Below are positions 1 to 8,383 of a DNA stretch of 64,000 nucleotides, piece by piece. A program made the position numbers and the translations under genes. Positions within the stretch are counted from its first letter, which is position 1, and every line of letters starts with the position of its first letter. Source of the stretch: Paucilactobacillus hokkaidonensis JCM 18461 (lineage in GTDB: Bacteria; Bacillota; Bacilli; Lactobacillales; Lactobacillaceae); assembly GCF_000829395.1 (NCBI RefSeq), contig NZ_AP014680.1, positions 496,001-560,000 on the forward strand, read 5' to 3'. A model generated the notes under the pieces. It was not told the DNA's origin and did not search any database. It worked only from the letters and a program-made list of their open reading frames with translations.

Positions 1-1
1 G

Positions 2-94
2 AAAGAAAAATTCTATCATGATATCTCGATCAGAAACCGAAATACGGCACTAAAATTATTAGCATTGTTATCAGAAAAAAGTGGGGAACAATAA
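2..94 (+). CDS. 3' end of an unidentified gene (partial)
   Basis: An open frame enters from the left edge and runs 30 codons to a TAA whose last A is the first A of the next gene's ATG (TAATG overlap at 92-96). The visible residues end in LALLSEKSGEQ and are too few to identify a family. The tight stop/start overlap is typical of translationally coupled genes, which is the main reason for calling it a real gene end. It is probably in one operon with the MazG-like gene. Confidence 0.5.
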   Translation, partial: KEKFYHDISIRNRNTALKLLALLSEKSGEQ

Positions 95-420
95 TGGAAA
101 TAAAAGAATTTAAAGCACGTTCTAATCACATCCGGGCTGCATACCATCAATTAGAGGTTAAGCAAGATGGACATCCTTGGAACACGGAACAAGACGCATT
201 AGCATTTTTAACAGATGCTGCGTTAGTTGGACGATTAGTCATGGATAAGCAGGGGAGTTGGCCAAGCGAGGACAATATGTTCTCACTTGATTATAAAATC
301 GCCGAAAGTATGTGGTGGCTGAATTCAATTGCGACGGCTAATAATATTGATATTGAAACGGCACTGAAATCATTTTTAGAAGCACGAGAAAAGTATACGA
401 GTGTGAACAACCGCGATTAG
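94..420 (+). CDS. MazG-like / nucleotide pyrophosphohydrolase-related protein
   Basis: A small, mostly helical acidic protein of 108 residues. The C-terminal half (DYKIAESMWWLNSIATANNIDIETALKSFL, described here from residue about 66 to 95 in pieces: KIAESMWWL, then DIETALKSF) looks like the helical core of short MazG-like proteins of lactobacilli, which belong to the all-alpha NTP pyrophosphatase group. A clear EExxE metal site is not obvious, so catalytic activity is uncertain. The ATG overlaps the stop of the upstream gene. The last seven codons (encoding SVNNRD and stop) lie inside the left arm of the palindromic element that starts at 399, so the native C-terminus has been replaced or extended by the element. 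Confidence 0.45.
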   Translation: MEIKEFKARSNHIRAAYHQLEVKQDGHPWNTEQDALAFLTDAALVGRLVMDKQGSWPSEDNMFSLDYKIAESMWWLNSIATANNIDIETALKSFLEAREKYTSVNNRD

Positions 421-620
421 ATAACGGAGTGTAACGTAATAATGACCCTTACATGGTGATTTACCATGTAAGGGTCATTATTTTGTTATACGTAGTTATC
501 TGCGGTTGCCGAACACGTTTATTCTATCAAAGTAGGAAGAATGGTGAATTTCCATGTAAGGGTCATTATTTTGTTACACTCCGTTATCTGCGGTTGCCGA
601 ACACGTTTACTCCATCAAAA
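399..620. repeat. Composite palindromic element, copy 1 (with duplicated right arm)
   Basis: The element begins with GAGTGTG at 399 inside the upstream gene. Left arm 401-456 pairs with right arm 464-517: GTGT with ACAC, CAACCGC with GCGGTTG, GATAAC with GTTATC, and an inner hairpin AATAATGACCCTTACATGG with its complement. The inner hairpin half plus right arm is repeated 88 bp downstream (552-608). The second right arm, with ACACTCCGTTATC, matches the left arm even better than the first. Right ends read CACGTTT followed by an AT-rich ATnAAA flank. This fills the gap between the MazG-like gene and livJ; the rest of the gap (620-855) is AT-rich leader or promoter DNA with no gene. Confidence 0.85.
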
Positions 621-855
621 TAGGAAGAATAGTAATCTGTATTTGGCCATATAAAAAGTAACCGTTTGGATTCTATCCCTTTTTATGAGAAAAATTTAAT
701 TTAAAATAAACTTTATAAATAGAACGTTGTAACCGCCACCAGTTCATAAAAGCTTCAAAAACAATTTGACTAATGATATGTTTTTATGATAGTTTATTAG
801 AAAATGATTAGAAGATTTAATCATATTTTAATTTTAATACATAGGGGATGTTGGT

Positions 856-2043
856 ATGCGCGCAAAGAAGTTAATGAGGGTACTGGGAACAGTAATGTTA
901 GCCAGTACCTTAGTCTTAGCAGGCTGTAGTAGTTCTGCTGCAAGTGGCGGTAATAAACAAAGTGGTAACACGATCAAGTTAGGTGGAAATTTTGAATTAT
1001 CCGGCTCCGCAGCTGCGTATGGGGAAGCAATGCAAAATGGTGTGAAGTTAGCCGTTAAGCAGATCAATGCTGATGGAGGAGTTAAAGTTGGCAGTAAGAA
1101 GATGAAGATCAAGTTAATCCAAAAGGATAACAAGTCGGATAATTCTTCTGCGGCATCTGTTGCAACTAATTTAGCAACTACAAGCAAGGTCAATGCAGTT
1201 GTCGGACCAATTACGTCTGGAGCTGGTTTAGCTGCGTTACCAAACTATACAAAAGCAAAAGTACCATACATAACACCAGGTGGAACGCAAGATTCGTTAA
1301 CGGTTCAAAAAAATGGCAAGGTTCAACCATATATGTTCCGTTCTTGTTTTGAGGATAGTTACCAAGGTAAAGCGTTAGCTAAATACGTTTATGGCAATAT
1401 GAAGTTAAAGAAGGTCGCAATTTTAGGTGACAAATCAACTGATTATGCACAAGGGCTAACGAAGGCATTTAAGAAACAATTTAAGGGCCAAGTAGTTTCT
1501 ACACAGTATTATCAATCTGGTGACAAAGACTTTAATACGTTATTAACAAAGTTAAAGAGCAAGGATTTTGATGCCATCTTTGTTCCAGGTTACTACTCAG
1601 AAGCTGGATTAATTGTTAAACAAGCACGACAAATGGGGATTACTCAACCAATTGTTGGTGCCGATGGATTTGCTGATCCTAAACTAGTTAAAATTGCTGG
1701 CAAGAAAAATGCTACCAATATTTACTACACAACTCATTTCGATGCAAAAGCTAATACTAATGCTAAAGCAACGGCTTATATGAAGGCTTACAAGTCCCAA
1801 TATCATCAAGATGCCGGTACTTTTGATGCATTGGCATATGATGCAACGTACATGTTTAAAGATGCCATTGAAAACGAAAAATCGGCTGACTCAACCAAGA
1901 TTGCAACCGGTTTGAGTAAGTTGAAAAACTTCAAGGGTGTCACAGGTACGATCTCAATTGACAAGAAACATAACCCACAAAAACAGGTTATTATTGCAAA
2001 AGTTGTCAATGGAGAAGAGCAAAGCGCAACGGCAGTAAAATAG
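856..2043 (+). CDS. livJ: Branched-chain amino acid ABC transporter, substrate-binding lipoprotein
   Basis: The extracytoplasmic receptor for leucine/isoleucine/valine that delivers substrate to LivHM. The first 24 residues form a lipoprotein signal: positive start (MRAKK), hydrophobic core and lipobox LAGC, so Cys24 is lipidated and anchors the protein on the outer face of the membrane. The remaining roughly 370 residues have the periplasmic-binding-protein type 1 (Leu/Ile/Val receptor) layout, including IKLGGNFELSGSAAAYGEAM and a hinge region. ATG 856 is preceded by AGGGG. The TAG stop at 2041-2043 shares its G with the palindromic element that follows. A 400-bp gap with that element separates it from livH, which would allow receptor and permease to be made in different amounts. 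Substrate specificity is inferred from the family and operon. Confidence 0.9.
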   Translation: MRAKKLMRVLGTVMLASTLVLAGCSSSAASGGNKQSGNTIKLGGNFELSGSAAAYGEAMQNGVKLAVKQINADGGVKVGSKKMKIKLIQKDNKSDNSSAASVATNLATTSKVNAVVGPITSGAGLAALPNYTKAKVPYITPGGTQDSLTVQKNGKVQPYMFRSCFEDSYQGKALAKYVYGNMKLKKVAILGDKSTDYAQGLTKAFKKQFKGQVVSTQYYQSGDKDFNTLLTKLKSKDFDAIFVPGYYSEAGLIVKQARQMGITQPIVGADGFADPKLVKIAGKKNATNIYYTTHFDAKANTNAKATAYMKAYKSQYHQDAGTFDALAYDATYMFKDAIENEKSADSTKIATGLSKLKNFKGVTGTISIDKKHNPQKQVIIAKVVNGEEQSATAVK

Positions 2044-2168
2044 AGTGTGGAGCAAGGCGACTAGATTTTGAGCATTAGCGTGACTTCCCAAATGATCCCG
2101 AACTTGGGATCGTTTGGGAAGTCGGGCTAAGCGGAAAAATCTGCCTTGCGGAACACGTTTTAGAAATA
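2043..2168. repeat. Composite palindromic element, copy 2
   Basis: Begins GAGTGTGG using the G of the livJ stop codon. Outer arms: GTGTGgagCAAGGC (from 2044) pairs with GCCTTGCggaaCAC (2142-2156). A middle pair AGATTTT/AAAATCT and GAGCATTAGC/GGCTAAGC is followed by an inner hairpin CTTCCCAAATGATCCC / GGGATCGTTTGGGAAG (2084-2122). It ends CACGTTTTAGAAATAGA. There is no long T-run, so it may act as an RNA 3'-end structure rather than a classic terminator. Copy 7 after clpC is the same subtype. Confidence 0.85.
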
Positions 2169-2214
2169 GAATGTGGAGCAGGCACATTAGTCATCTGCGT
2201 CTGGAAAAACGTTT
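2169..2214. repeat. Collapsed remnant of a palindromic element
   Basis: A 46-bp stretch starts GAATGTGGAGCAGGC and ends GTCATCTGCG...AAAACGTTT. These are the left end and right end motifs of the elements joined without the inner hairpin (GTCATCTGCG is also in copy 6). It abuts copy 2. Confidence 0.45.
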
Positions 2215-2290
2215 CTGCTAGAGTGCATAATGAATATTCAAAAAAGCAATTAAGTTACAGCAAGTAAAAAACAATTAATTTCCAAATTCT

Positions 2291-2409
2291 GAGGAGTACA
2301 ACTAAAAGGGTGGTTTCGTTTTGGTGCGTGTAGGCAATAAAAAACTAAAAATTTTAGTTAATTGTCTATAAGTACCAGAACTGAAGCTCAACTTTTAGTT
2401 GTGCTCCTC
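2291..2409 (+). promoter_or_regulatory. Structured leader with nested inverted repeats upstream of livHMGF
   Basis: GAGGAGTACAACTAAAAG (2291-2308) is complementary to CTTTTAGTTGTGCTCCTC (2392-2409) over 18 positions with one G-U. A second dyad, AACTAAAAATTTTAGTT, lies in the loop at about 2343-2359. AAAGGGTGG at 2305-2313 resembles the T-box core but no specifier hairpin or ACCGCG follow-up is visible. The 3' arm ends 35 bp before the livH start and near its ribosome site, so control of livH translation or transcription is plausible but unproven. Confidence 0.4.
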
Positions 2410-2444
2410 TATTGATTAAATGATAAGAATGGAAGTGAAGAACT

Positions 2445-3323
2445 GTGAGCACTGTTTTGCAACAACTTGTTAATGGGCTCTCACTAGGAAGTATTTATGC
2501 TTTGCTAGCGCTAGGGTACACCATGGTATATGGAATTATTAAACTGATTAACTTTGCGCATGGTGATATTTATATGCTGGGAGCCTTTTGGGGCTATTAC
2601 GTAATTAACCAATTACATTTTAACTTTTGGCTTGCACTAGCATCATCAATGCTATTTTGTGCCCTTGTTGGAGTAGTTATTGAATATTTGGCTTATCGGC
2701 CACTGAGAAATTCACCCAGGATTGCAGCATTGATTACCGCAATCGGAGTATCTTTCTTACTTGAAAACGGCATGGCTTACATGTTTAGTTCCAATGTTCG
2801 TAGTTTTCCGCAGGTCATGAAGGTAACCCAATATCACTTAGGATCCGTTTCAATTTCCAATATTCAAATATTGATATTAGTCGTTTCAATTGTTTTGATG
2901 ATCTTATTACAGCTGATTGTACAGCGTACTAAGATGGGGAAGGCCATGCGGGCTGTTTCAGTCGATCCTGACGCTGCTCAATTGATTGGGATCAACATTG
3001 ATCGTACCATTTCATTTACATTTGCATTAGGTTCAGCAATGGCCGGAGCAGCGGGAGTCCTGATCGGATTGTATTACAATTCGATTGATCCATTGATGGG
3101 GATGACACCAGGGATTAAAGCGTTCGTTGCTGCTGTGTTAGGTGGTATCGGATTAATTCCAGGAGCCGCCATTGGTGGATTTGTCATTGGATTACTAGAA
3201 ACTTTGATGCAATCAATCGGATTTTCTGCCTACAAGGATGCCGCAGTTTACGCTGTTTTGATTATTATTTTGTTGATTAAACCAGCTGGGATTCTAGGTA
3301 AGAAAATCAAAGAGAAAGTGTAG
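2445..3323 (+). CDS. livH: Branched-chain amino acid ABC transporter, permease LivH
   Basis: One of two membrane subunits of the branched-chain amino acid importer; 292 residues with about eight hydrophobic segments. INFAHGDIYMLGAF near residue 35 and the C-terminal GGIGLIPGAAIGG region are typical of LivH-type permeases. The start is GTG 2445 with GGAAGTGAAG just upstream. Its TAG stop directly abuts the livM ribosome site. It is the first gene of the livHMGF-acuB block and pairs with LivM to form the channel driven by LivG and LivF. Confidence 0.92.
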   Translation: MSTVLQQLVNGLSLGSIYALLALGYTMVYGIIKLINFAHGDIYMLGAFWGYYVINQLHFNFWLALASSMLFCALVGVVIEYLAYRPLRNSPRIAALITAIGVSFLLENGMAYMFSSNVRSFPQVMKVTQYHLGSVSISNIQILILVVSIVLMILLQLIVQRTKMGKAMRAVSVDPDAAQLIGINIDRTISFTFALGSAMAGAAGVLIGLYYNSIDPLMGMTPGIKAFVAAVLGGIGLIPGAAIGGFVIGLLETLMQSIGFSAYKDAAVYAVLIIILLIKPAGILGKKIKEKV

Positions 3324-3332
3324 GTGGCAAAC

Positions 3333-4295
3333 ATGAAAAAAAATCTAAAGTACAATTTGACGTGGCTTGCCATCATGGTTGTGGGCTATGTTGTCATTAA
3401 CTTGCTTGAATTTGTAGGCGTGATTGACCAGTTTGGTGAAAATACGATGGTCCTGATTGGAATCAATATTATCCTGGCCACGGGGCTCAACTTAATTATT
3501 GGTTTTTCAGGTCAATTTTCGCTGGGGCATGCGGGCTTTATGGCCATTGGTGCATATGTATGTGCGCTGATTACTTCTTCGGTCTCCACTCCAATGGGGA
3601 TGGCAATTGGAATGATTGCTGGAGCAGCAGTTTCAGCACTGGTAGCTTTAATCGTCGGGATTCCTACTTTGCGGCTAGATGGTGATTATCTAGCTATTGC
3701 AACAATGGGTGTTGCTGAAATCATTCGAATTATTTTGAATAATATGAAAATTACGAATGGACCAGCTGGATTATATAACATTCCTCTTTTGGCTACTTGG
3801 CCAGTTGTGTATTTCATGGTATGTGTGACAACGTTGATTATTGTTAACTTTATTCATTCACGTGATGGTCGTGCGGTAATGTCAGTTCGTGAAAATGAAA
3901 TTGCGTCTGAATCAATGGGTGTTAACACAACTAAATGGAAGGTAATGGCGTTTGTCATTGGGGCAGCCACAGCAGCTATTGGTGGTGCTTTACATGCCAA
4001 TTATATCCAAACAATTGCACCAACTGATTTTGGCATTATGGAATCAATCAATATTTTGATTATCGTAGTGCTTGGTGGGATTGGTAGTATTACCGGAACA
4101 TTTGTTGCTGCGGTCGTCTTAGGACTATTGGATATGATTCTGCAAAATTTCGGTACCTTACGGATGGTGCTGTATTCATTGGCACTAATTTTGTTGATGG
4201 TATTCAAACCATCTGGACTGTTGGGCACTTGGGAGTTTTCCGTTCGAAATTTATTTAACCGATTTACACGGTCGAAACAAAAGGGGGATGCCTAA
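3333..4295 (+). CDS. livM: Branched-chain amino acid ABC transporter, permease LivM
   Basis: The second membrane subunit, about 320 residues with 8-10 hydrophobic segments. FSGQFSLGHAGFMAIGAY near residue 60 is the LivM signature, and a GGIGSITG motif lies near the C-terminus. I prefer ATG 3333, five bases behind AGGTGG, over GTG 3324, which lies within that ribosome site (both are in frame; the GTG adds three residues). It is tightly spaced with livH and livG, consistent with one transcript. Confidence 0.9.
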   Translation: MKKNLKYNLTWLAIMVVGYVVINLLEFVGVIDQFGENTMVLIGINIILATGLNLIIGFSGQFSLGHAGFMAIGAYVCALITSSVSTPMGMAIGMIAGAAVSALVALIVGIPTLRLDGDYLAIATMGVAEIIRIILNNMKITNGPAGLYNIPLLATWPVVYFMVCVTTLIIVNFIHSRDGRAVMSVRENEIASESMGVNTTKWKVMAFVIGAATAAIGGALHANYIQTIAPTDFGIMESINILIIVVLGGIGSITGTFVAAVVLGLLDMILQNFGTLRMVLYSLALILLMVFKPSGLLGTWEFSVRNLFNRFTRSKQKGDA

Positions 4296-4297
4296 TC

Positions 4298-5074
4298 ATG
4301 ACATTACTCGATATTAAAGAGTTAACAAAAAGTTTTGGTGGACTGACTGCCGTTTCTAACGTTTCAATGCATCTAGATGATAATGAACTAGTCGCATTAA
4401 TTGGGCCCAACGGAGCTGGTAAAACAACATTATTTAACTTACTAACTGGGGTGATTGTGCCTTCTGAAGGGACAATTTCCATGCAAACTGATGCTGGTCT
4501 ACAAGTGCTGAATAAAATGAAGCCTTATAAAGTTGCTCAGACAGGGTTGGCACGGACATTTCAAAATATTCGGTTGTTTAAAGATTTGTCTGTATTAGAT
4601 AATGTATTAATTGCGATGACTGCTAAAAATAATGAAGGTTTCTTTGAAAGTATTTTTAGATTACCTTCGTTTTATCGCAAAGAGGCCGCACTGCGGCAAG
4701 AAGCAATTGAGTTATTAAAAATTTTTCAGATGGAAAATCAGATTGACAATTTGGCCAAAAACTTACCTTATGGTGCTCAACGCCGTTTGGAAATTGTGCG
4801 GGCGCTGGCTACTAAACCCAAAATACTATTTTTGGATGAACCGGCAGCGGGGATGAACCCAGAAGAAACCGCAGATTTAACACGCCTAATTCGGAAAATC
4901 CAAAAAGAATTTCATATCACCGTTTTATTGATCGAACATGATATGTCGTTGGTTATGAATGTTGCTGAACGCGTTTATGTTTTGGAATATGGTAAATTAA
5001 TTGCTGAAGGAACTCCAGATGAAATTCAAAAAAATGAACGCGTTATTAAATCATATCTAGGGGGTGAGTCATAA
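4298..5074 (+). CDS. livG: Branched-chain amino acid ABC transporter, ATP-binding protein LivG
   Basis: A cytoplasmic ATPase subunit of the importer. Walker A is GPNGAGKT (residues 36-43) and Walker B is ILFLDEPAAG. The ABC signature is degenerate (LPYGAQRRLEI in place of LSGGQ), as is usual in LivG proteins, which have a tyrosine in this motif. The H-loop histidine is in LLIEHDMS. Length 258 is normal. ATG 4298 follows AAGGGGGATG; the stop overlaps the livF start by one base (TAATG). Confidence 0.92.
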   Translation: MTLLDIKELTKSFGGLTAVSNVSMHLDDNELVALIGPNGAGKTTLFNLLTGVIVPSEGTISMQTDAGLQVLNKMKPYKVAQTGLARTFQNIRLFKDLSVLDNVLIAMTAKNNEGFFESIFRLPSFYRKEAALRQEAIELLKIFQMENQIDNLAKNLPYGAQRRLEIVRALATKPKILFLDEPAAGMNPEETADLTRLIRKIQKEFHITVLLIEHDMSLVMNVAERVYVLEYGKLIAEGTPDEIQKNERVIKSYLGGES

Positions 5075-5781
5075 TGTTACTACAAGTAGAAGACTTATCT
5101 GTTAATTATGGCGTTATTCGCGCGGTCAAAGGAGTTAGCTTTGAAGTTAATGAGGGTGAGATTGTCTCGCTGATTGGAGCTAATGGAGCTGGTAAAACGA
5201 CCATTTTAAAAACTATCTCAGGATTAATGAAGCCTTCTGGCGGCAAGATTATCTATAACGGTCATGAAATTCAAAAGCAAAAGTCACAAAAAATTGTGGC
5301 AGGCGGTATTTCTCAGGTACCAGAAGGACGACGAATTTTTTCAGGGTTAACAGTTCTTGAAAATTTACAAATGGGAGCTTTTTTACGAAAAGATCGGGAT
5401 GCACTAAAAGCAGACTATCGCGAAGTTTTTGAACGTTTTCCAGTGTTGGAAGAACGTAAAAATCAAGATGCAGCAACACTTTCAGGGGGTGAACAACAAA
5501 TGCTTGCGATGGGTCGTGCCTTGATGGCGAAGCCAAAGTTATTGTTGATGGATGAACCATCAATGGGATTAGCTCCAATATTTATTAATGAAATTTTTGA
5601 TATTATTCAGGCAATCAAACAACAGGGGACTACTGTATTATTGATTGAACAAAATGCCTCAAAAGCGTTGGCAATTGCTGATCGAGGTTACGTATTAGCT
5701 ACTGGTAATATTCTCATGACTGGTACTGGAACGCAATTACTGGGAAATAAAGACGTGCAAAAAGCATATTTGGGAGGTTAA
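5074..5781 (+). CDS. livF: Branched-chain amino acid ABC transporter, ATP-binding protein LivF
   Basis: The partner ATPase to LivG. Walker A is GANGAGKT (about residues 36-43), the signature is LSGGEQQ, Walker B is LLLMDEPSMG and the H-loop area is LLIEQNAS (LivF proteins typically have Q here). Length 235 is normal. Start and stop both overlap neighbours by one base, so livG, livF and the CBS-ACT gene are translationally coupled. Confidence 0.92.
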   Translation: MLLQVEDLSVNYGVIRAVKGVSFEVNEGEIVSLIGANGAGKTTILKTISGLMKPSGGKIIYNGHEIQKQKSQKIVAGGISQVPEGRRIFSGLTVLENLQMGAFLRKDRDALKADYREVFERFPVLEERKNQDAATLSGGEQQMLAMGRALMAKPKLLLMDEPSMGLAPIFINEIFDIIQAIKQQGTTVLLIEQNASKALAIADRGYVLATGNILMTGTGTQLLGNKDVQKAYLGG

Positions 5782-6407
5782 TGACAATGAGTGTTGCAGA
5801 TTATATGACGCAAGATTTAGTAACAGTTCGACCAACGACACGAATTAATGATGCTGTTGACTTAATGAAAAAAAATGATATTCATCGCTTACCAGTACTA
5901 GATAGCGGGCGATTAGTTGGATTAATTACGGAAGGAATTATTCAAAGTGCATTACCATCAAAAGCGACGTCGTTATCTGTTTTTGAGGCTAACTATTTAT
6001 TAAACAAGACGACCGTTGCAGATGTAATGGAAAAGGATGTTCAAACAATTTCACCAGATGCCGTATTGGAAGATGCGATTTATGCTATGCGAAAGTATAA
6101 TATCGGTGTTTTACCAGTAGTTAATGGTGCCGAATTAGTAGGTATTATCACGAATAATGACATTTTCGATGCTTTTTTAAACATTTCAGGCTATGGCCGT
6201 GGTGGAACCAATGTGACGGTGTATGTTGAAAAAGATGAGTTAGGATTTATTGCTAAATTGGGCGAAACATTGGCGAGTCACAAATACAATATTTTGACGT
6301 TGATGGTGACAAAAAGAGTTCACGATCAAGCAATTGAAATCCATGTGGATAGTGAGGACACAGTGGGGGTAAAAAATGCATTGACGGCAGCTGGTTTCAA
6401 AGTATAG
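5781..6407 (+). CDS. CBS-CBS-ACT protein (AcuB-like) of the liv operon
   Basis: Two CBS domains (about residues 5-60 and 75-130) are followed by an ACT-like domain (about 145-208), the AcuB arrangement. CBS pairs bind adenine nucleotides and ACT domains often bind amino acids, so a sensor or regulator role for branched-chain amino acid uptake is a reasonable inference from its place as the last gene of the operon. No catalytic motif is seen. ATG 5781 overlaps the livF stop; ATG 5787 (M3) is an equally good start behind GGGAGG. The TAG stop shares its G with the palindromic array that follows. Confidence 0.8.
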   Translation: MTMSVADYMTQDLVTVRPTTRINDAVDLMKKNDIHRLPVLDSGRLVGLITEGIIQSALPSKATSLSVFEANYLLNKTTVADVMEKDVQTISPDAVLEDAIYAMRKYNIGVLPVVNGAELVGIITNNDIFDAFLNISGYGRGGTNVTVYVEKDELGFIAKLGETLASHKYNILTLMVTKRVHDQAIEIHVDSEDTVGVKNALTAAGFKV

Positions 6408-6739
6408 AGCGTGAGCTGCCACGATTTGACTCCGTGGTATAAGAGAAGAATCCCAATTACTTTCGATTTATGAAAGTGGTTGGGATTCTTCTCTTATACG
6501 TTAGGAGTCAGTGGCAGCGAACGCGTTTCCGCAATAAAAATAGTCACGACCCCAATTACTTTCGATTTATGAAAGTGGTTGGGGTTCTTCTCTTATACGT
6601 TAGGAGTCAGTGGCAGCGAACGCGTTTCCGCAATAAAAATAGATCCGATCCCAATTACTTTCGATTTATGAAAGTGGTTGGGATTCTTCTCTTGTACGTT
6701 AGGAGTCAGTGGCAGCGAACGCGTTTTTACAATAAAAAG
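6407..6739. repeat. Composite palindromic element, copy 3: tandem array with 99-bp period
   Basis: Begins GAGCGTG using the G of the upstream stop codon. The left arm GCGTGaGCTGCCAC pairs with GTGGCAGCgaaCGC. The inner hairpin AAGAGAAGAATCCCAATTAC / GTGGTTGGGATTCTTCTCTT follows a GACTCC/GGAGTC pair. The inner hairpin plus right arm is then repeated twice more (CAATTACTTTC anchors at about 6454, 6553 and 6652: period 99). Only the first unit has a left arm. It ends CGCGTTTTTACAATAAAA. Because 99 is a multiple of 3, an open frame of repeated 33-residue units runs through it; I do not regard that as a gene. Confidence 0.9.
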
Positions 6740-6787
6740 AAATCAAAAAACAAGCCCAGGCAAGAACACCAGAACTTGTACCTAAAA

Positions 6788-8215
6788 TTAAGCAGTATGC
6801 TTATCATTTTTTACAGTAAATGATAAAGCAAATCCAATAACAGCTAGTGCTAAAGTGAACATCAATCCAGTATGAACACCGTTCGTAAATGCAGTACGAG
6901 AAGTTGTTGCAGCAGTTGAAGCGTGCTGCCCAAGCCCTAATAAGCTAGTTGCAACTGCCGTTGCAACTGCACCAGAAATTTGCTGGAAGGTATTCATAAT
7001 CGTACTACCATCGCTAGTAGTTGATTGATCTAATGCATTTAACCCATATGTTTGTGCTGGTGCCATTCCTAGTGGAGCACCGATCATCACAATAACATGA
7101 GCCATGATAACGTACCACATTGGCGAATTAGTTGAGGTGAAAATTAACATTAAAATGCCAATAATGCTAATCAGAAAACCGGGAATTAATAATTTGCGTG
7201 GCCCCAGTTGGTCAATAAAGCGACCGGCAATTGCTGAAACTAGGGCATTTACAATTCCACCGGGGAGCATTACAATCCCGGTTAGTGCGACTGGCACTGC
7301 AAGCCCTTTTTGCCAAAACATAGGTAACAAATACATTGATGAAATAATCATACCAAAGTCAATTACGATTAACAAAGCACCAATGCTAAAATGGCTAAGA
7401 CTAAAAACGTGAAAATTTAAGATTGGAGTCTGGGAGTGCAGTTGCCGGCGAATGTAGAAGAAAAGGATCAATAATGCTGCCACCAAAGTAATTAAGACAA
7501 CTGGTGAAAGCCATCCATTGTCACTAGCTAAACTGACAGCAACTACTGCACCACCAAAGCCCAATGTTGATAAAATGATCGACAGAATATCAACTTTTGG
7601 TTTTGTAATTTCAACAACGTTTGGTAAAAATTTAATGCTGATTACCAGAGCAATCAATAGGAATGGCACGAATGCCCAGAAAATCCATTGCCATGACAGA
7701 ACACCGAGAATTATTCCAGCTAATGTAGGTCCAATTGCGGGGGCAAACATAACCACTAATCCGATCATCCCCATTGCCGTACCTAATTTATATGGTGGAT
7801 AAATTAGAGTAGCAACAGTAAACATTAATGGTAATAACAAGCCAGTTGCAATTCCTTGGATCATTCGCCCAACTAGTAAGACCGCGAAGTCAGGTGCTAA
7901 TGCAGAAATAGTTGCTCCAACAATAAAATCGATCAATGCAAAAATAATTAATTGGCGAGTAGTGAACCAGCGAGCCAATAGGCTGGATAATGGTAATACG
8001 ATTCCAATGACCAATAGGTATCCAGTAACTAGCCATTGAATGGTTCCAATGCCAACGTGTAGTTGAGTCATTAAACTTGGTAGAGCAATATTTAGAGCTG
8101 TTTCGCTTAACATACCAACGAAGGCACCAACCAGTATTCCTGACATTGCAAGCAATGGATGAGAAACTGGTACGGCGGCTTGGGCAGTTTCTTGTTTATT
8201 TGTAGATGTGTCCAT
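6788..8215 (-). CDS. MFS drug:H+ antiporter, DHA2 (EmrB/QacA) family
   Basis: A multidrug-type efflux protein of 475 residues with about 14 membrane segments, the DHA2 arrangement. It has the early motif LSSLLARWFTTRQLIIFAL and the motif C-like stretch APAIGPTLAG in segment 5, which mark antiporters. It stands alone, convergent with the liv operon; the tandem palindromic array lies just beyond its 3' end. The substrate is unknown. The start is ATG at 8215 with AGGAG upstream on the minus strand. Confidence 0.85.
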   Translation of the reverse strand: MDTSTNKQETAQAAVPVSHPLLAMSGILVGAFVGMLSETALNIALPSLMTQLHVGIGTIQWLVTGYLLVIGIVLPLSSLLARWFTTRQLIIFALIDFIVGATISALAPDFAVLLVGRMIQGIATGLLLPLMFTVATLIYPPYKLGTAMGMIGLVVMFAPAIGPTLAGIILGVLSWQWIFWAFVPFLLIALVISIKFLPNVVEITKPKVDILSIILSTLGFGGAVVAVSLASDNGWLSPVVLITLVAALLILFFYIRRQLHSQTPILNFHVFSLSHFSIGALLIVIDFGMIISSMYLLPMFWQKGLAVPVALTGIVMLPGGIVNALVSAIAGRFIDQLGPRKLLIPGFLISIIGILMLIFTSTNSPMWYVIMAHVIVMIGAPLGMAPAQTYGLNALDQSTTSDGSTIMNTFQQISGAVATAVATSLLGLGQHASTAATTSRTAFTNGVHTGLMFTLALAVIGFALSFTVKNDKHTA

Positions 8216-8383
8216 AATTTTCAGTACTCCTTTTTAAATATTATTCATACGACAATTGATTACACTATCATAAAAAAAATTTGCTCGTAAGTTTTATTTA
8301 TTGCTTATAAAGCGATTTGTGAATGTAAACGGTTTAGACTGAGAGACTTTCTCATAAATGTCTCTATTTGCTTAATGGACTGT

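Noticed and set aside
1954-2187. Minus-strand frame through palindromic element copy 2
   Set aside because: The peptide RVPQGRFFRLA recurs in a similar frame across copy 7 (RVSQGKLFRLA at 51551-51736), so it is a shadow of the repeat.
2305-2317. T-box riboswitch before livH
   Set aside because: AAAGGGTGG is similar to the T-box core, but the ACCGCG part and a specifier stem are not seen; kept only as an unknown structured leader.
6470-6823. Open frame of 117 codons with 33-residue repeats (KVVG(I/V)LLLYVRSQWQRTRF)
   Set aside because: It is an artefact of the 99-bp tandem array (99 is a multiple of 3), starts inside a hairpin, and has no ribosome site.
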